A stretch of DNA of 64,000 bases from CAYMGQ01 sp964390055. GTDB taxonomy: Bacteria; Bacillota; Clostridia; Peptostreptococcales; Natronincolaceae. The stretch is from contig CAYMGQ010000011.1 of assembly GCA_964390055.1 (NCBI GenBank), positions 1 to 64,000 on the forward strand, in the 5' to 3' direction. The notes under the pieces are model-generated. The model did no database searches and was not told the DNA's origin. It was given only the letters and a program-made list of their open reading frames with translations. A program made the position numbers and the translations under genes. Of the stretch, positions 7,972 to 16,582 are shown in pieces (position 1 is the first letter of the stretch; each line of letters starts with the position of its first letter).

Positions 7972-8472
7972 TTAAACCTCCTGCCCATCCATTTCCATTT
8001 CAATCCTCAATAAATCCAAACCCCTATATAGCCTGGTCTTTACTGTATTTATATTAATATCCAACACCTGGGCTATTTGATTTAATTGCAAATCCTCAAA
8101 ATAACGTAGTACTATAATCCCCCGATAATTATCAGGCAGCTCCCCTAAGGCCCTGTTTAAATCTATATCTGAGTAACTATCTGAGGCTCCTGGGGAATTA
8201 TCTATTAGGTATTCCTGGCCCGCAACTATCTCCCTCCCCCTTATCCTGATAAAATCCAGGCAGGTATTTACAACTATCCTATAAAACCAAGTTTTTATAG
8301 CCCCAAAATCTTTTAAGGAATCCAGAGATGTAAAGGCCTTGTATATGGACTCCTGGACCATATCTAGGGCATCATCCGAATTTCTCACATAGCTATAAGC
8401 CAGCCTATATATTGCTTCCTTGTGCCTGATTATATAATCTTCAAATTCTTTTTCTAAAGCCTTCCTCTTCAT
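7972..8472 (-). CDS. ECF-type RNA polymerase sigma factor (SigV-like)
   Basis: A 166-residue group IV sigma factor. Region 2 shows AYSYVRNSDDALDMVQESIYKAF. Region 4 shows LPDNYRGIIVLRYFEDLQLNQIA and a TVKTRLYRG recognition helix. An ATG at 8502 would add ten residues. I chose 8472 because GGGGGAAAGG precedes it and the length then equals B. subtilis SigV. It is co-transcribed with, and likely inhibited by, the RsiV-like protein that follows. An ECF-type promoter just upstream suggests autoregulation. Confidence 0.88.
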   Translation of the reverse strand: MKRKALEKEFEDYIIRHKEAIYRLAYSYVRNSDDALDMVQESIYKAFTSLDSLKDFGAIKTWFYRIVVNTCLDFIRIRGREIVAGQEYLIDNSPGASDSYSDIDLNRALGELPDNYRGIIVLRYFEDLQLNQIAQVLDININTVKTRLYRGLDLLRIEMEMDGQEV

Positions 8473-8525
8473 TTTTGCAAATTCCTTTCCCCCGATGTAC
8501 ATCGTGACTACCTTACTCTATATTA

Positions 8526-8554
8526 TAGACTAATAACTAGGGTAAAAAGTTTCA
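8526..8554 (-). promoter_or_regulatory. ECF sigma autoregulatory promoter
   Basis: On the minus strand TGAAAC (8549-8554) is followed by T-rich bases and, after 18 bp, GTCTA (8526-8530). This closely matches the TGAAAC / CGTC-type promoters read by SigV/SigW-like sigma factors. Confidence 0.65.
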
Positions 8555-8561
8555 AAATAAT

Positions 8562-8603
8562 ACAAAAAATAAAATTGCCAACGGGTTAATTCCCGTTGGC
8601 AAT
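8562..8603 (-). terminator. Terminator after groEL
   Basis: Perfect 12-bp stem ATTGCCAACGGG / CCCGTTGGCAAT with a 6-nt loop, followed on the minus strand by TTTATTTTTT. The arms are 8574-8585 and 8592-8603. Confidence 0.9.
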
Positions 8604-8622
8604 CTAAATTATTTATAGGATC

Positions 8623-10263
8623 TTACATCATTGGCATGCCGCCGCCCATTCCTCCACCCATTCCGCCACCTGGCATCATAGGCTCATCTTCCTCAATATC
8701 CACTACCGCAGCCTCTGTTGTCAATAACATGGCTGAGATAGATGCAGCATTTTGTAGGGCAGTTCTTGTTACCTTTGTTGGGTCAACAATTCCTGCTTCT
8801 ACCATGTCTACATAGGCTTCTGTTAAGGCATTAAAGCCTACACCCTTATCTGAGGCCTTGACCTTTTCAGCTATAACAGACCCCTCTAGTCCTGCATTTT
8901 CGGCTATTTGTCTTACTGGCTCCTCTAGGGCCCTCTTGACAATACCTACTCCTGTCCTTTGGTCTCCCTCTACTGCATTATATAGTTCTTCTAGTTTAGG
9001 AATAGTATTAATATAAGCTACTCCACCACCAGATACCATACCCTCTTCAACGGCTGCTCGGGTTGCATTTAGTGCGTCTTCTATTCTTAGTTTTCTTTCC
9101 TTTAGTTCTGTTTCTGTAGCAGCTCCCACCTGGATAACAGCAACTCCACCTGCCAATTTAGCTAATCTTTCTTGAAGTTTTTCCCTATCAAAATCGGAAG
9201 TTGTTTCTTCAATTTGTGCTCTAATTTGGTTTATTCTATCTTTAATATCTTGCTGCTCTCCATTACCCTCTACAATTGTTGTGTTATCCTTATCTACCTT
9301 TACTGTCCTAGCTGTTCCTAGCATTTCTAGTGTTGTAGACTTTAGTTCGTATCCTAATTCTTCTGAAATCACTGTTCCACCAGTTAAGATAGCGATATCT
9401 TCTAACATGGCCTTTCTTCTATCTCCAAAGCCTGGGGCCTTTACTGCCACACACTCGAAGGTTCCTCTTAGTTTGTTAACTACCAATGTTGCTAGGGCTT
9501 CTCCCTCAACATCTTCTGCTATAACCAACAATTTTTTACCCTGTTGTACAATTTGCTCTAAGACTGGTAGGATTTCTTGTATATTTGTAATCTTTTTATC
9601 TGTGATTAAGATATATGCATCATCTAGAACTGCTTCCATTTTCTCTGTGTCTGTAACCATATATGGTGATAGGTAACCCCTGTCAAATTCCATACCTTCC
9701 ACTACTTCTAGGGTAGTTCCCATGGATTTTGATTCCTCTACAGTAATAACTCCGTCATTACCTACCTTTTCCATAGCATCAGCAATTAGTTGTCCAATTT
9801 CATCATCCCCTGCAGAAACTGTACCTACTTGGGCAATAGCCTCCTTGCTTTCCACTTGGATAGAGATATTTCTTAATTCTTCTACTGCTGTATCTACTGC
9901 CTTTTCAATTCCTCTTTTTAGGATCATTGGATTAGCACCTGCAGCAACATTTTTAATTCCTTCTCTAATAATTGCTTGGGCTAACAATGTTGCAGTCGTT
10001 GTTCCATCCCCAGCTACATCATTGGTTTTTGTTGCAACTTCCTTTACCAATTGGGCTCCCATATTTTCAAAATCATCTTCTAATTCGATTTCCCTAGCTA
10101 TTGTAACACCATCATTTGTAATCAATGGTGAACCAAATTGCTTGTCAATAACTACATTTCTTCCCTTTGGACCTAAAGTTACTTTTACAGTATCAGCAAG
10201 CTTGTTAACACCTGCTTCTAAATTTCGTCTTGCATCTTCGCAAAATTTAATTTCTTTAGCCAT
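8623..10263 (-). CDS. groEL: Chaperonin GroEL (60 kDa)
   Basis: ATP-driven folding chamber subunit of the cytosol, working with GroES. The 546 residues are full length, with TLGPKGRNVVID near the start, the GDGTTTATLLAQ ATP-binding loop and the usual glycine/methionine-rich tail ending GGGMPMM. It lies 57 bp after groES in the same orientation. Expression should be controlled by HrcA through the CIRCE element upstream of groES. hrcA itself is not in the window. Confidence 0.99.
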   Translation of the reverse strand: MAKEIKFCEDARRNLEAGVNKLADTVKVTLGPKGRNVVIDKQFGSPLITNDGVTIAREIELEDDFENMGAQLVKEVATKTNDVAGDGTTTATLLAQAIIREGIKNVAAGANPMILKRGIEKAVDTAVEELRNISIQVESKEAIAQVGTVSAGDDEIGQLIADAMEKVGNDGVITVEESKSMGTTLEVVEGMEFDRGYLSPYMVTDTEKMEAVLDDAYILITDKKITNIQEILPVLEQIVQQGKKLLVIAEDVEGEALATLVVNKLRGTFECVAVKAPGFGDRRKAMLEDIAILTGGTVISEELGYELKSTTLEMLGTARTVKVDKDNTTIVEGNGEQQDIKDRINQIRAQIEETTSDFDREKLQERLAKLAGGVAVIQVGAATETELKERKLRIEDALNATRAAVEEGMVSGGGVAYINTIPKLEELYNAVEGDQRTGVGIVKRALEEPVRQIAENAGLEGSVIAEKVKASDKGVGFNALTEAYVDMVEAGIVDPTKVTRTALQNAASISAMLLTTEAAVVDIEEDEPMMPGGGMGGGMGGGMPMM

Positions 10264-10320
10264 TTAAATACCCTCCCTCATTTTCTTCGGATTTTCAATT
10301 GTTTATGTATCCTGCTTAAT

Positions 10321-10605
10321 TTATTCTATAATAGCAAGAATATCGTTTTGTCTTAGTATTGTATATTCCTCACCATCAAATTTTACTTCTGTTCCGGCAT
10401 ATTTGGAGAAAATAACCTTGTCTCCTACCTTTACTTCCATGGTGATTTCCTTACCATCAACTACTCCACCTGGGCCAACTGCTACGATTTCAGCCATTTG
10501 TGGCTCCTCTTTTGCACTGCCCGGCAAGACAATCCCACTCTTTGTTGTTTCCTCAGCTTCTACTTTTTTAATAACAACTCTGTCTCCTAATGGTTTAATA
10601 TTCAT
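10321..10605 (-). CDS. groES: Co-chaperonin GroES (10 kDa)
   Basis: The lid of the GroEL chamber. The 94 residues show the family landmarks: IKPLGDRVVIK at the N-terminus, a mobile-loop region TTKSGIVLPGSAKE, and GTEVKFDGEEYTILRQNDILAI at the end. AAGGAGG precedes the ATG. It is the first gene of the groESL operon, with CIRCE and a promoter upstream. Confidence 0.99.
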   Translation of the reverse strand: MNIKPLGDRVVIKKVEAEETTKSGIVLPGSAKEEPQMAEIVAVGPGGVVDGKEITMEVKVGDKVIFSKYAGTEVKFDGEEYTILRQNDILAIIE

Positions 10606-10661
10606 ACTTTATACCTCCTTAACAATCTTATATATTTTCTTAATTTCTTATCTGTTTGTTG

Positions 10662-10688
10662 TTAGCACTCGTCAATAGGGAGTGCTAA
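10662..10688 (-). promoter_or_regulatory. CIRCE element (HrcA operator)
   Basis: TTAGCACTC-N9-GAGTGCTAA with both arms perfect, lying between the groES promoter and its start codon. This is the canonical HrcA heat-shock operator. Confidence 0.97.
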
Positions 10689-10696
10689 TCACATTT

Positions 10697-10724
10697 AATA
10701 TATTACATAAAGAAGTTTTTACAA
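10697..10724 (-). promoter_or_regulatory. groESL promoter
   Basis: TTGTAA (10719-10724), a 16-bp gap, then TATATT (10697-10702) on the minus strand. This is a sigma-A type promoter placed so that transcription starts beside CIRCE. Confidence 0.7.
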
Positions 10725-10824
10725 GCAAGCCCCACCATCTGCTATTATATCCATTTGTTGTTTAATATTTCAGTTTTCCTCTCTGTTTTGAGGAATTTCA
10801 TTGTTTTTCTAAATTTTAATTTTT

Positions 10825-11541
10825 TTACAGGAGAGTCTGGATAAATCCCCCTATGCTTAGGACTAATGGTTGCACTAATTGGTATACAATGGGTACAAAT
10901 ATGGCAGGTAGCATATTAGCAACTGGTATTTTCTTAATACCTAGAACATTTAGGGATATTCCCACGATTAACAGGCCGCCTATAGCTGACATCTCAACAA
11001 TCACCGGCTCTACTAGGAGGTGTCTTAGGCCACCAGCCGCTATGGTTATCAAACCTTGGTAGAGAAAGACCACAGCTCCGGCAAAAATTACCCCTACCCC
11101 CAGGGTGGATGCAAATACAATGGAAGAAATCCCATCTATTAGGGACTTAGCATATAGGGTTTCGTGCTTACCTGTTAGGCCACTTTCCAAGGAACCAACA
11201 ACAGCCATGGCCCCGACGCAGAAAATCAAACTGGCAGTTACAAAACCCTTGGCAACTGTTCCTTGCCCACTTCCCATTTTCCTTTCAATCCATAGGCCCA
11301 GATTATTTAATTTTCTATCTATATCTATTCTTTCTCCAATGATTCCTCCTAAAACTACACTGAAAATCATTAGAATAATATTTTCAGACTTAAATACCCC
11401 CATTAGGCCTATGGCTAGTACAGACAAACCTATCCCCTGCATAACAGTATCTCTATAGTTATCCAAAATACCCTTTCTTAAAATTAAGCCCACAAGGCCG
11501 CCTATAATTATAGCTATTGTATTTACTATGGTTCCCTGCAT
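10825..11541 (-). CDS. DUF554 family membrane protein
   Basis: A 238-residue polytopic membrane protein with about six to seven hydrophobic segments. It begins MQGTIVNTIAIIIGGLVGL, as DUF554 (YdfK-like) proteins do, and ends in another membrane helix. The family has no firmly known biochemical role, and a transport function is only a guess. It follows the glycosylase gene by about 24 bp in the same orientation and may share its transcript. Confidence 0.8.
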   Translation of the reverse strand: MQGTIVNTIAIIIGGLVGLILRKGILDNYRDTVMQGIGLSVLAIGLMGVFKSENIILMIFSVVLGGIIGERIDIDRKLNNLGLWIERKMGSGQGTVAKGFVTASLIFCVGAMAVVGSLESGLTGKHETLYAKSLIDGISSIVFASTLGVGVIFAGAVVFLYQGLITIAAGGLRHLLVEPVIVEMSAIGGLLIVGISLNVLGIKKIPVANMLPAIFVPIVYQLVQPLVLSIGGFIQTLL

Positions 11542-11564
11542 ATATCTATTCCCCCTGTTGTTTG

Positions 11565-12449
11565 TTATCCCTTGCCAATGGCTAGTTCTCTTGCATAATA
11601 AAATAGGTATTGCTGGGCGTAGCCCGCATATTGGCCAAATTTTTCTTGGGCAAATTGATGTATTTCTTTGGCCGTGGCCTCCCTATCAAAATATAGCTGT
11701 TCCATAACCCTCTTCACCCATACATCCACGGGGAAGGCCTCCATCTTGCCCATGCAAAAAAACAAAACACAGTGGGCCACCTTGGGACCCACCCCTTTAA
11801 ATTCCTCCAGCCTTTTTTGGCAATTTTTTGTGCTAAGTTTACCTATCTCCTCCAATATATTGGGATTATCTCTTACCATGGCAGCCGTCTCCCTTATATA
11901 GGGGGCCCTATAGCCCACACCACAGTTTTTTATTTCCCCAACAGATAGGTCAGCTAGTATGTCCACTTGCGGAAAGGCATATCTTTCCTTATCAAAATAT
12001 TTTCCCAAATATTGCCCGTATCTTTCTGATAGTAATTCAACAGATTTTTTAATCCGTGGTATATTACTATTAGCAGAAATAATGAAGGAAATAAGGGTTT
12101 CCCAGGGTTCCTGTTTTAAAATCCTTATTCCCTGTCCGTAACTAACTGCTTTTTGCATTACTTTATCTCTATGGCTTAGCTCTTCCTTGATTTTACTATA
12201 GTTAGTCCTTAAATCAAAATATTGAAACCATATATTTTCAAAATCCTGGCCATTAGTATTTTTAAGGATTATATTATTATCTACCTGTTTAACATTCAGT
12301 ACCCTTCCATGGGCCACCCCTGTATAGCTACCATCCTCTTCCCTATCCCAACGAAAACATTGGCCACATTCGAATATTTGTTTAGGAATAAAATCCCTTT
12401 GATTTTTTAATAGTATCTTATTGTCCTTGTACTTTATCTTACAATTCAT
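11565..12449 (-). CDS. OGG1-type 8-oxoguanine DNA glycosylase/lyase
   Basis: Base-excision repair of oxidised guanine. In the 294-residue form, the helix-hairpin-helix GVGPKVAHC places the catalytic Lys at 223 and the Asp of FPVDVWV at 242. That 19-residue spacing equals Lys249-Asp268 of human OGG1, so both glycosylase and AP-lyase activity are expected. An N-terminal OGG-like domain (CGQCFRWD) is present. The frame is open 24 codons further up, but the ATG at 12449 has GGGGGAAGG ahead of it and the extension looks non-coding. The start lies just past the ypeB stop. Confidence 0.88.
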   Translation of the reverse strand: MNCKIKYKDNKILLKNQRDFIPKQIFECGQCFRWDREEDGSYTGVAHGRVLNVKQVDNNIILKNTNGQDFENIWFQYFDLRTNYSKIKEELSHRDKVMQKAVSYGQGIRILKQEPWETLISFIISANSNIPRIKKSVELLSERYGQYLGKYFDKERYAFPQVDILADLSVGEIKNCGVGYRAPYIRETAAMVRDNPNILEEIGKLSTKNCQKRLEEFKGVGPKVAHCVLFFCMGKMEAFPVDVWVKRVMEQLYFDREATAKEIHQFAQEKFGQYAGYAQQYLFYYARELAIGKG

Positions 12450-12459
12450 ATCCTTCCCC

Positions 12460-13749
12460 CTAGTCGAAAATAGGATGATAGGCATAATAGGATTGCTGGA
12501 GATTGGTTCCTGAATTAACATCTATAAAAACCATGTTTTCCTGCCCCTCCTGAATTATCCTAAAGCTATAGGTCAGCTTTGGCCGATAGTGGGTATGGAA
12601 GGACCTTATGATAGATAGACCATTATAGTCCATATTGTCAAACTCCTCCATATATAGCTCCTGAACATCCTCCACCATGAGTGCTGGCTCTTGTTGGTGA
12701 AACTTTGTATTGGAAAAATCCTTTGTATATTTAATAATTTCCCCAGTGGAAGCTGCTATATTTATAGTAAAGGCATCGCACATAAGCCTGACCCCATCGA
12801 TTTTGGGAATAAACCTAAAGGAATAGATATTAGGAGAATCCTCCCTATCCTCTACATAAAACATCTCCTCATCCATCTGGGCCCTATACAGTTTTTTGGC
12901 AAAGTCTCTAGCAATGGAGATAGCCTCGTTTTGGGGGATACTGTCTCCATTCTCTGCCGTTTGTAATAACTCAAAATTTCTTATCTCCCCATCAGTAGCA
13001 TCTACCCATGCTGTATAAAGCTCTTCCTTGTCCTTTAGAAAATGGAATTCATAGTAATGAACCCCTTCCCTTATCATCACCCCATCTTCTTCCTCACTTT
13101 GGTACTCCTTTAAAAAGGGCATTGCCTCTAGGGCAATAGCCAGGGCCTCTGCTTTGTCTATATATTCAGGGTGTTGGTTTGGCATTTTGCTGTGCCTATA
13201 TAGCTTATGAATTTCCTCTATACTATTACTAAATTGCTGTAGGCCATTTTCATTATCCTCACTGGGACTTGCCCCTAAAAACCTTTCCTCAATGTTATGA
13301 TATATCAATAGTAATTTGCTTAATTGTTCACTAGTGCTTTCTAGCATTTCAATATCAAATTTAGTTAGCCTGTCATCATTGGTTGCAAACTGATTGGCCA
13401 AATGATGACTTATTGTATTTCTAATCATTTCCACGCTGGCCAACTCACTATCCATAGTTAGGCTTGGCTTCCTAGAGGGCTTGTTTAATTCCACCCAATG
13501 GCCAAAATCCATAGCTAAATTACCCACAGCCTTTGTCAACCTATCTAGTGCTTGGGAGTTTTCCTCCTCAATTAGCTCCTCTATATACAGCTTGCTTTGC
13601 CGTATCCCTCTTTCAACATCGGCTGACACAATTGTATTGGCCCGTTGGATTTTCTCCCTAGCCTCCATTAAATTTATATAGTTAATTAAATTAAATACAA
13701 TACTAACTGTTAGCAACAATACTAGAACGGTTTTTACATACCTCTTCAT
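12460..13749 (-). CDS. ypeB: Germination protein YpeB-like
   Basis: A 429-residue protein with an N-terminal signal/anchor (about residues 5-27), a helical middle and PepSY-type domains in the second half, in the order known for YpeB. In spore formers YpeB stabilises the cortex-lytic enzyme SleB in the spore. sleB is usually adjacent but is not seen in this window, where the next gene is a DNA glycosylase. The presence of the gene supports a spore-forming lineage. The function in this organism is inferred from family membership. Confidence 0.8.
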   Translation of the reverse strand: MKRYVKTVLVLLLTVSIVFNLINYINLMEAREKIQRANTIVSADVERGIRQSKLYIEELIEEENSQALDRLTKAVGNLAMDFGHWVELNKPSRKPSLTMDSELASVEMIRNTISHHLANQFATNDDRLTKFDIEMLESTSEQLSKLLLIYHNIEERFLGASPSEDNENGLQQFSNSIEEIHKLYRHSKMPNQHPEYIDKAEALAIALEAMPFLKEYQSEEEDGVMIREGVHYYEFHFLKDKEELYTAWVDATDGEIRNFELLQTAENGDSIPQNEAISIARDFAKKLYRAQMDEEMFYVEDREDSPNIYSFRFIPKIDGVRLMCDAFTINIAASTGEIIKYTKDFSNTKFHQQEPALMVEDVQELYMEEFDNMDYNGLSIIRSFHTHYRPKLTYSFRIIQEGQENMVFIDVNSGTNLQQSYYAYHPIFD

Positions 13750-13820
13750 ATAAAAACTACCTCCTAGTTAATTTTATACTATATATCATACCATAAAGGT
13801 AAATTATTAGATAATATTTT

Positions 13821-14756
13821 TTATAAGTTTTGTCCCCTTATTTCTTTATATTTGACGGCCAGTTGGCCACCCAGTCTAGCATTGTTGTAAACCAATTGGA
13901 TATTAGTCTCCAGGCTTTTACCCCCTGTAATTTCCTTTACCTTATCTAGCAAGAAGGGGGTCACATCCTTGCCCTTTATACCCTCCTCTTCCGCCTTCAA
14001 TAGGGCCTGGTTAATAGCCTTATTAATTGTGGCCCCATCCATAGCATAGGCTTGTGGCACTGGGTTAGCCACAACTAGGCCCCCATTAAGTCCCAGTGAC
14101 CATTTCGTTTTTAAAATATTTGCCAGGGCGTCTACATCCTCCACCCTATGGTCTACCTTGTAACCACTTTCCCTAGCATAGAAGGCGGGAAACTCCCCTG
14201 TCCTATAGCCAATTATAGGCACCCCATGGGTTTCAAGGACTTCCAATGTCAATCCTAGGTCTAGGATGGATTTAGCTCCAGCGCAAACTACCGCTACATT
14301 TGTCCTTGCCAACTCCATTAGGTCGGCAGATATATCAAAACTATCCTCCGCACCCCTGTGGGCCCCCCCTATTCCCCCTGTGACAAATATTTTTATGCCA
14401 GCTAATTTTGCAATTATCATAGTAGATGCCACAGTAGTAGCCCCGTTATTTCCTCCACTTAAAATATAGGCTAGGTCCCTCCTGCTTACTTTAGCTACAT
14501 CCTGGGCTTTTCCTAAAAACTCCACCTCTTCATCCTTTAAGCCTACCTTTATTTTTCCATCTAAAATTGCAATTGTTGCAGGAAGAGCCCCAGTTTTTCG
14601 GATAATATCCTCTACTTTCCTGGCTGTTTTAACATTGTCTGGGTAGGGCATGCCGTGGGATATGATGGTAGACTCCAAGGCAACCAGGGGCATATTTTTT
14701 TCCCTGGCCCTGATAATTTCTGGTGAAAATTCCAAGTATCTTTCTATATTAAACAT
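13821..14756 (-). CDS. psuG: Pseudouridine-5'-phosphate glycosidase
   Basis: Splits pseudouridine 5'-phosphate to uracil and ribose 5-phosphate in pseudouridine salvage. The 311 residues show the family blocks LVALESTIISHGMPYP, ILDGKIKVGL, TTVASTMIIAKLAGI and FVTGGIGGAHRGAE. An ATG at 14783 is possible, but the ATG at 14756 follows GGAGG and overlaps the end of psuK (stop at 14749), which points to coupled translation. The partner kinase is immediately upstream, so the pathway is complete here. Confidence 0.93.
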   Translation of the reverse strand: MFNIERYLEFSPEIIRAREKNMPLVALESTIISHGMPYPDNVKTARKVEDIIRKTGALPATIAILDGKIKVGLKDEEVEFLGKAQDVAKVSRRDLAYILSGGNNGATTVASTMIIAKLAGIKIFVTGGIGGAHRGAEDSFDISADLMELARTNVAVVCAGAKSILDLGLTLEVLETHGVPIIGYRTGEFPAFYARESGYKVDHRVEDVDALANILKTKWSLGLNGGLVVANPVPQAYAMDGATINKAINQALLKAEEEGIKGKDVTPFLLDKVKEITGGKSLETNIQLVYNNARLGGQLAVKYKEIRGQNL

Positions 14757-15732
14757 CATCTTCCTCCAATCCAAGGGATTCAAACCTAGATGCCAACCTT
14801 AGGAGCTTTTCTTCATCTAGGTCCTTATTTACTGTTTGGTAACTACTAACAGTCAGAGCACCTCCAGCCAAGGCTAGGATGGTTTTTTCCCTTAAGCTAT
14901 TGTTTTTTATACTTCCATAAACCAGGGCTGCAAGAAAGGCATCCCCTGCCCCAGTAGTGTTCTTGACCTCCCTGTTGAATCCTTTTATTTTGCCATAAGT
15001 TTCTCTATCACAATAAAAGGCCCCTTCTTCTCCTAGGGATACAACCACCTCCCTAACTCCCTTTTCTATTAATTTCTGGCTAGCTTGTAGGAGGTCTTTA
15101 TCATTTTCTATTTTTTTATTGCTTAGGAATTCCAATTCTAAAATATTAGGTTTAAGCAAGTAAAATTCGCCAATACAATCCTTTATTTTTTCTGCCTTGG
15201 CAATTGAAACTGTGTCCAAAAACAGGGGTATCCCCTTCTTAGTTGCCAAGGATATTATGTAGTCAATGGACTCCCGACCTATATTTGTATCTACTACTAT
15301 TATTCTTGCCCCTTGTAGGAGTTTTTTTCTTGTCTTTAAAAACTCTACTGTAATTTCATTAAATACATCCATGTGTGAGACCCCCGTAACCATTTCTCCC
15401 CCTTCATTTAATATAGCTATATAGAGGCCTGTCCTCCCTGTCTGAGACATTAGGCTATAGTCTAGATCCAAACCCATCTTTCTAGTATTGTCCAAGATAT
15501 ATTGGCCTAAAAAATCCCTTCCTATGGCAGAAATCAAATAGGTCTTGACCCCCAAATTATGTAGGTTTTGACTAATATTGCTGGCAACCCCTCCTAGGTT
15601 CATTTTTATTTGGCCGGGATTAGAAGTAGCCGGAAGTAAGGTTTGGTCAGCCCTACCGACTATGTCTATATTTGTTCCCCCGATAACACAGACATATCCA
15701 CCTGCCTTAGATTTATTTTCATTAATTACCAT
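14749..15732 (-). CDS. psuK: Pseudouridine kinase (PfkB family)
   Basis: Phosphorylates pseudouridine ahead of PsuG. The 327 residues carry the ribokinase-fold landmarks: VCVIGGTNIDIVGRA at the start, the GGVASNISQNLHNLG substrate-side glycines, and the C-terminal NTTGAGDAFLAALVYG with the catalytic Asp. The assignment as pseudouridine kinase rather than another PfkB sugar kinase rests mainly on the overlapping psuG. It is transcribed divergently from a YheO-like regulator 136 bp away. Confidence 0.88.
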   Translation of the reverse strand: MVINENKSKAGGYVCVIGGTNIDIVGRADQTLLPATSNPGQIKMNLGGVASNISQNLHNLGVKTYLISAIGRDFLGQYILDNTRKMGLDLDYSLMSQTGRTGLYIAILNEGGEMVTGVSHMDVFNEITVEFLKTRKKLLQGARIIVVDTNIGRESIDYIISLATKKGIPLFLDTVSIAKAEKIKDCIGEFYLLKPNILELEFLSNKKIENDKDLLQASQKLIEKGVREVVVSLGEEGAFYCDRETYGKIKGFNREVKNTTGAGDAFLAALVYGSIKNNSLREKTILALAGGALTVSSYQTVNKDLDEEKLLRLASRFESLGLEEDDV

Positions 15733-15868
15733 GGCCTGCCTTCTCCTTTAACTCATAATATATTTAGCTTATAGTATTTTTTACAAGTCTACAACTTTAT
15801 ATTATTAAATTTTGTGATAGAATAATACTTAGTTGTTTTTAAATTTGCTAGGAGGGAGGGATAGGGAA

Positions 15869-16534
15869 TTGGACGGCGAGCTATTAAAAAAATATAAACT
15901 CCTGGCTGAATTTTTGGGGGAGACCCTAGGGTCTGAATATGAGGTAGTTTTACATAATATAGAGGGCGAAAATCACACTATAGAATATATAGTCAATGGC
16001 CATATAAGTGGTAGGAGTATGGGAGAGCCCTTTACCGATGCAGTTTTTAAATTTATATCTGATAAAACTGTTCTAGAAAATGACTATATTATCAACAAGA
16101 CAGGAGTTCCTAAAAACAATAAATTTATTAGGTCCTCCACCCTCTTTATTAAAGATGATGATGGGAATTTAACCGGTATGCTCTGTATTAATTTCAATGC
16201 TAGTAAGCATATTAATTTAGCCAAAAAACTCTTGCAATTAACCCATATGGATAATGCCTCTGTAGGAAAAGAAAATCTGGATGAAAACAATGCAATTGAA
16301 GGTATTCCTACCTCTATCTCAGAAGTCACCAATGATGTTTTAAATCAAACCCTAGATTATTCTGATATTCCGGTAGAACGGCTGACCCAAAAAGAAAAAA
16401 TAGAAATTGTCAGGGAATTAGATCATAAGGGTGTCTTTATGTTAAAGGGTGCTGTAAGTGAGGTAGCTGAAAAATTAGAGGTTTCAGAAGCTACTTTATA
16501 TAGGTATATTCGAATTGTATCAAAGGACAAATAA
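15869..16534 (+). CDS. YheO-like PAS-domain transcriptional regulator
   Basis: A 221-residue regulator. An N-terminal YheO-like PAS domain (about 1-110: EYEVVLHNIEGENHTIEYI to GMLCINF) precedes a C-terminal helix-turn-helix block KGVFMLKGAVSEVAEKLEV plus SEATLYRYI. No ATG fits. A TTG at 15869 follows GGAGGGAGGG, and an earlier TTG at 15833 would put that ribosome site inside the gene, so the later start is chosen. Relatives (DauR/YheO) respond to small molecules and control amino-acid catabolism. The gene is divergent from psuKG and convergent with tnaA, so either could be its target. This is inference. Confidence 0.78.
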   Translation: MDGELLKKYKLLAEFLGETLGSEYEVVLHNIEGENHTIEYIVNGHISGRSMGEPFTDAVFKFISDKTVLENDYIINKTGVPKNNKFIRSSTLFIKDDDGNLTGMLCINFNASKHINLAKKLLQLTHMDNASVGKENLDENNAIEGIPTSISEVTNDVLNQTLDYSDIPVERLTQKEKIEIVRELDHKGVFMLKGAVSEVAEKLEVSEATLYRYIRIVSKDK

Positions 16535-16573
16535 AAAAGGGTAATCCCAGCTGGGACTACCCCTATTTTTTTG
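16533..16573. terminator. Bidirectional terminator between the regulator and tnaA
   Basis: Stem GGGTAATCCCAG / CTGGGACTACCC (16539-16562) with an A-run on its left and a T-run on its right. It can end both converging transcripts. Confidence 0.9.
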
Positions 16574-16582
16574 TCTATATAT

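Noticed and set aside
9281..10267. Long plus-strand open frames across groEL
   Set aside because: They are antisense shadows of groEL with Ser/Ala/Pro-rich low-quality translations and no ribosome sites. groEL itself is certain.
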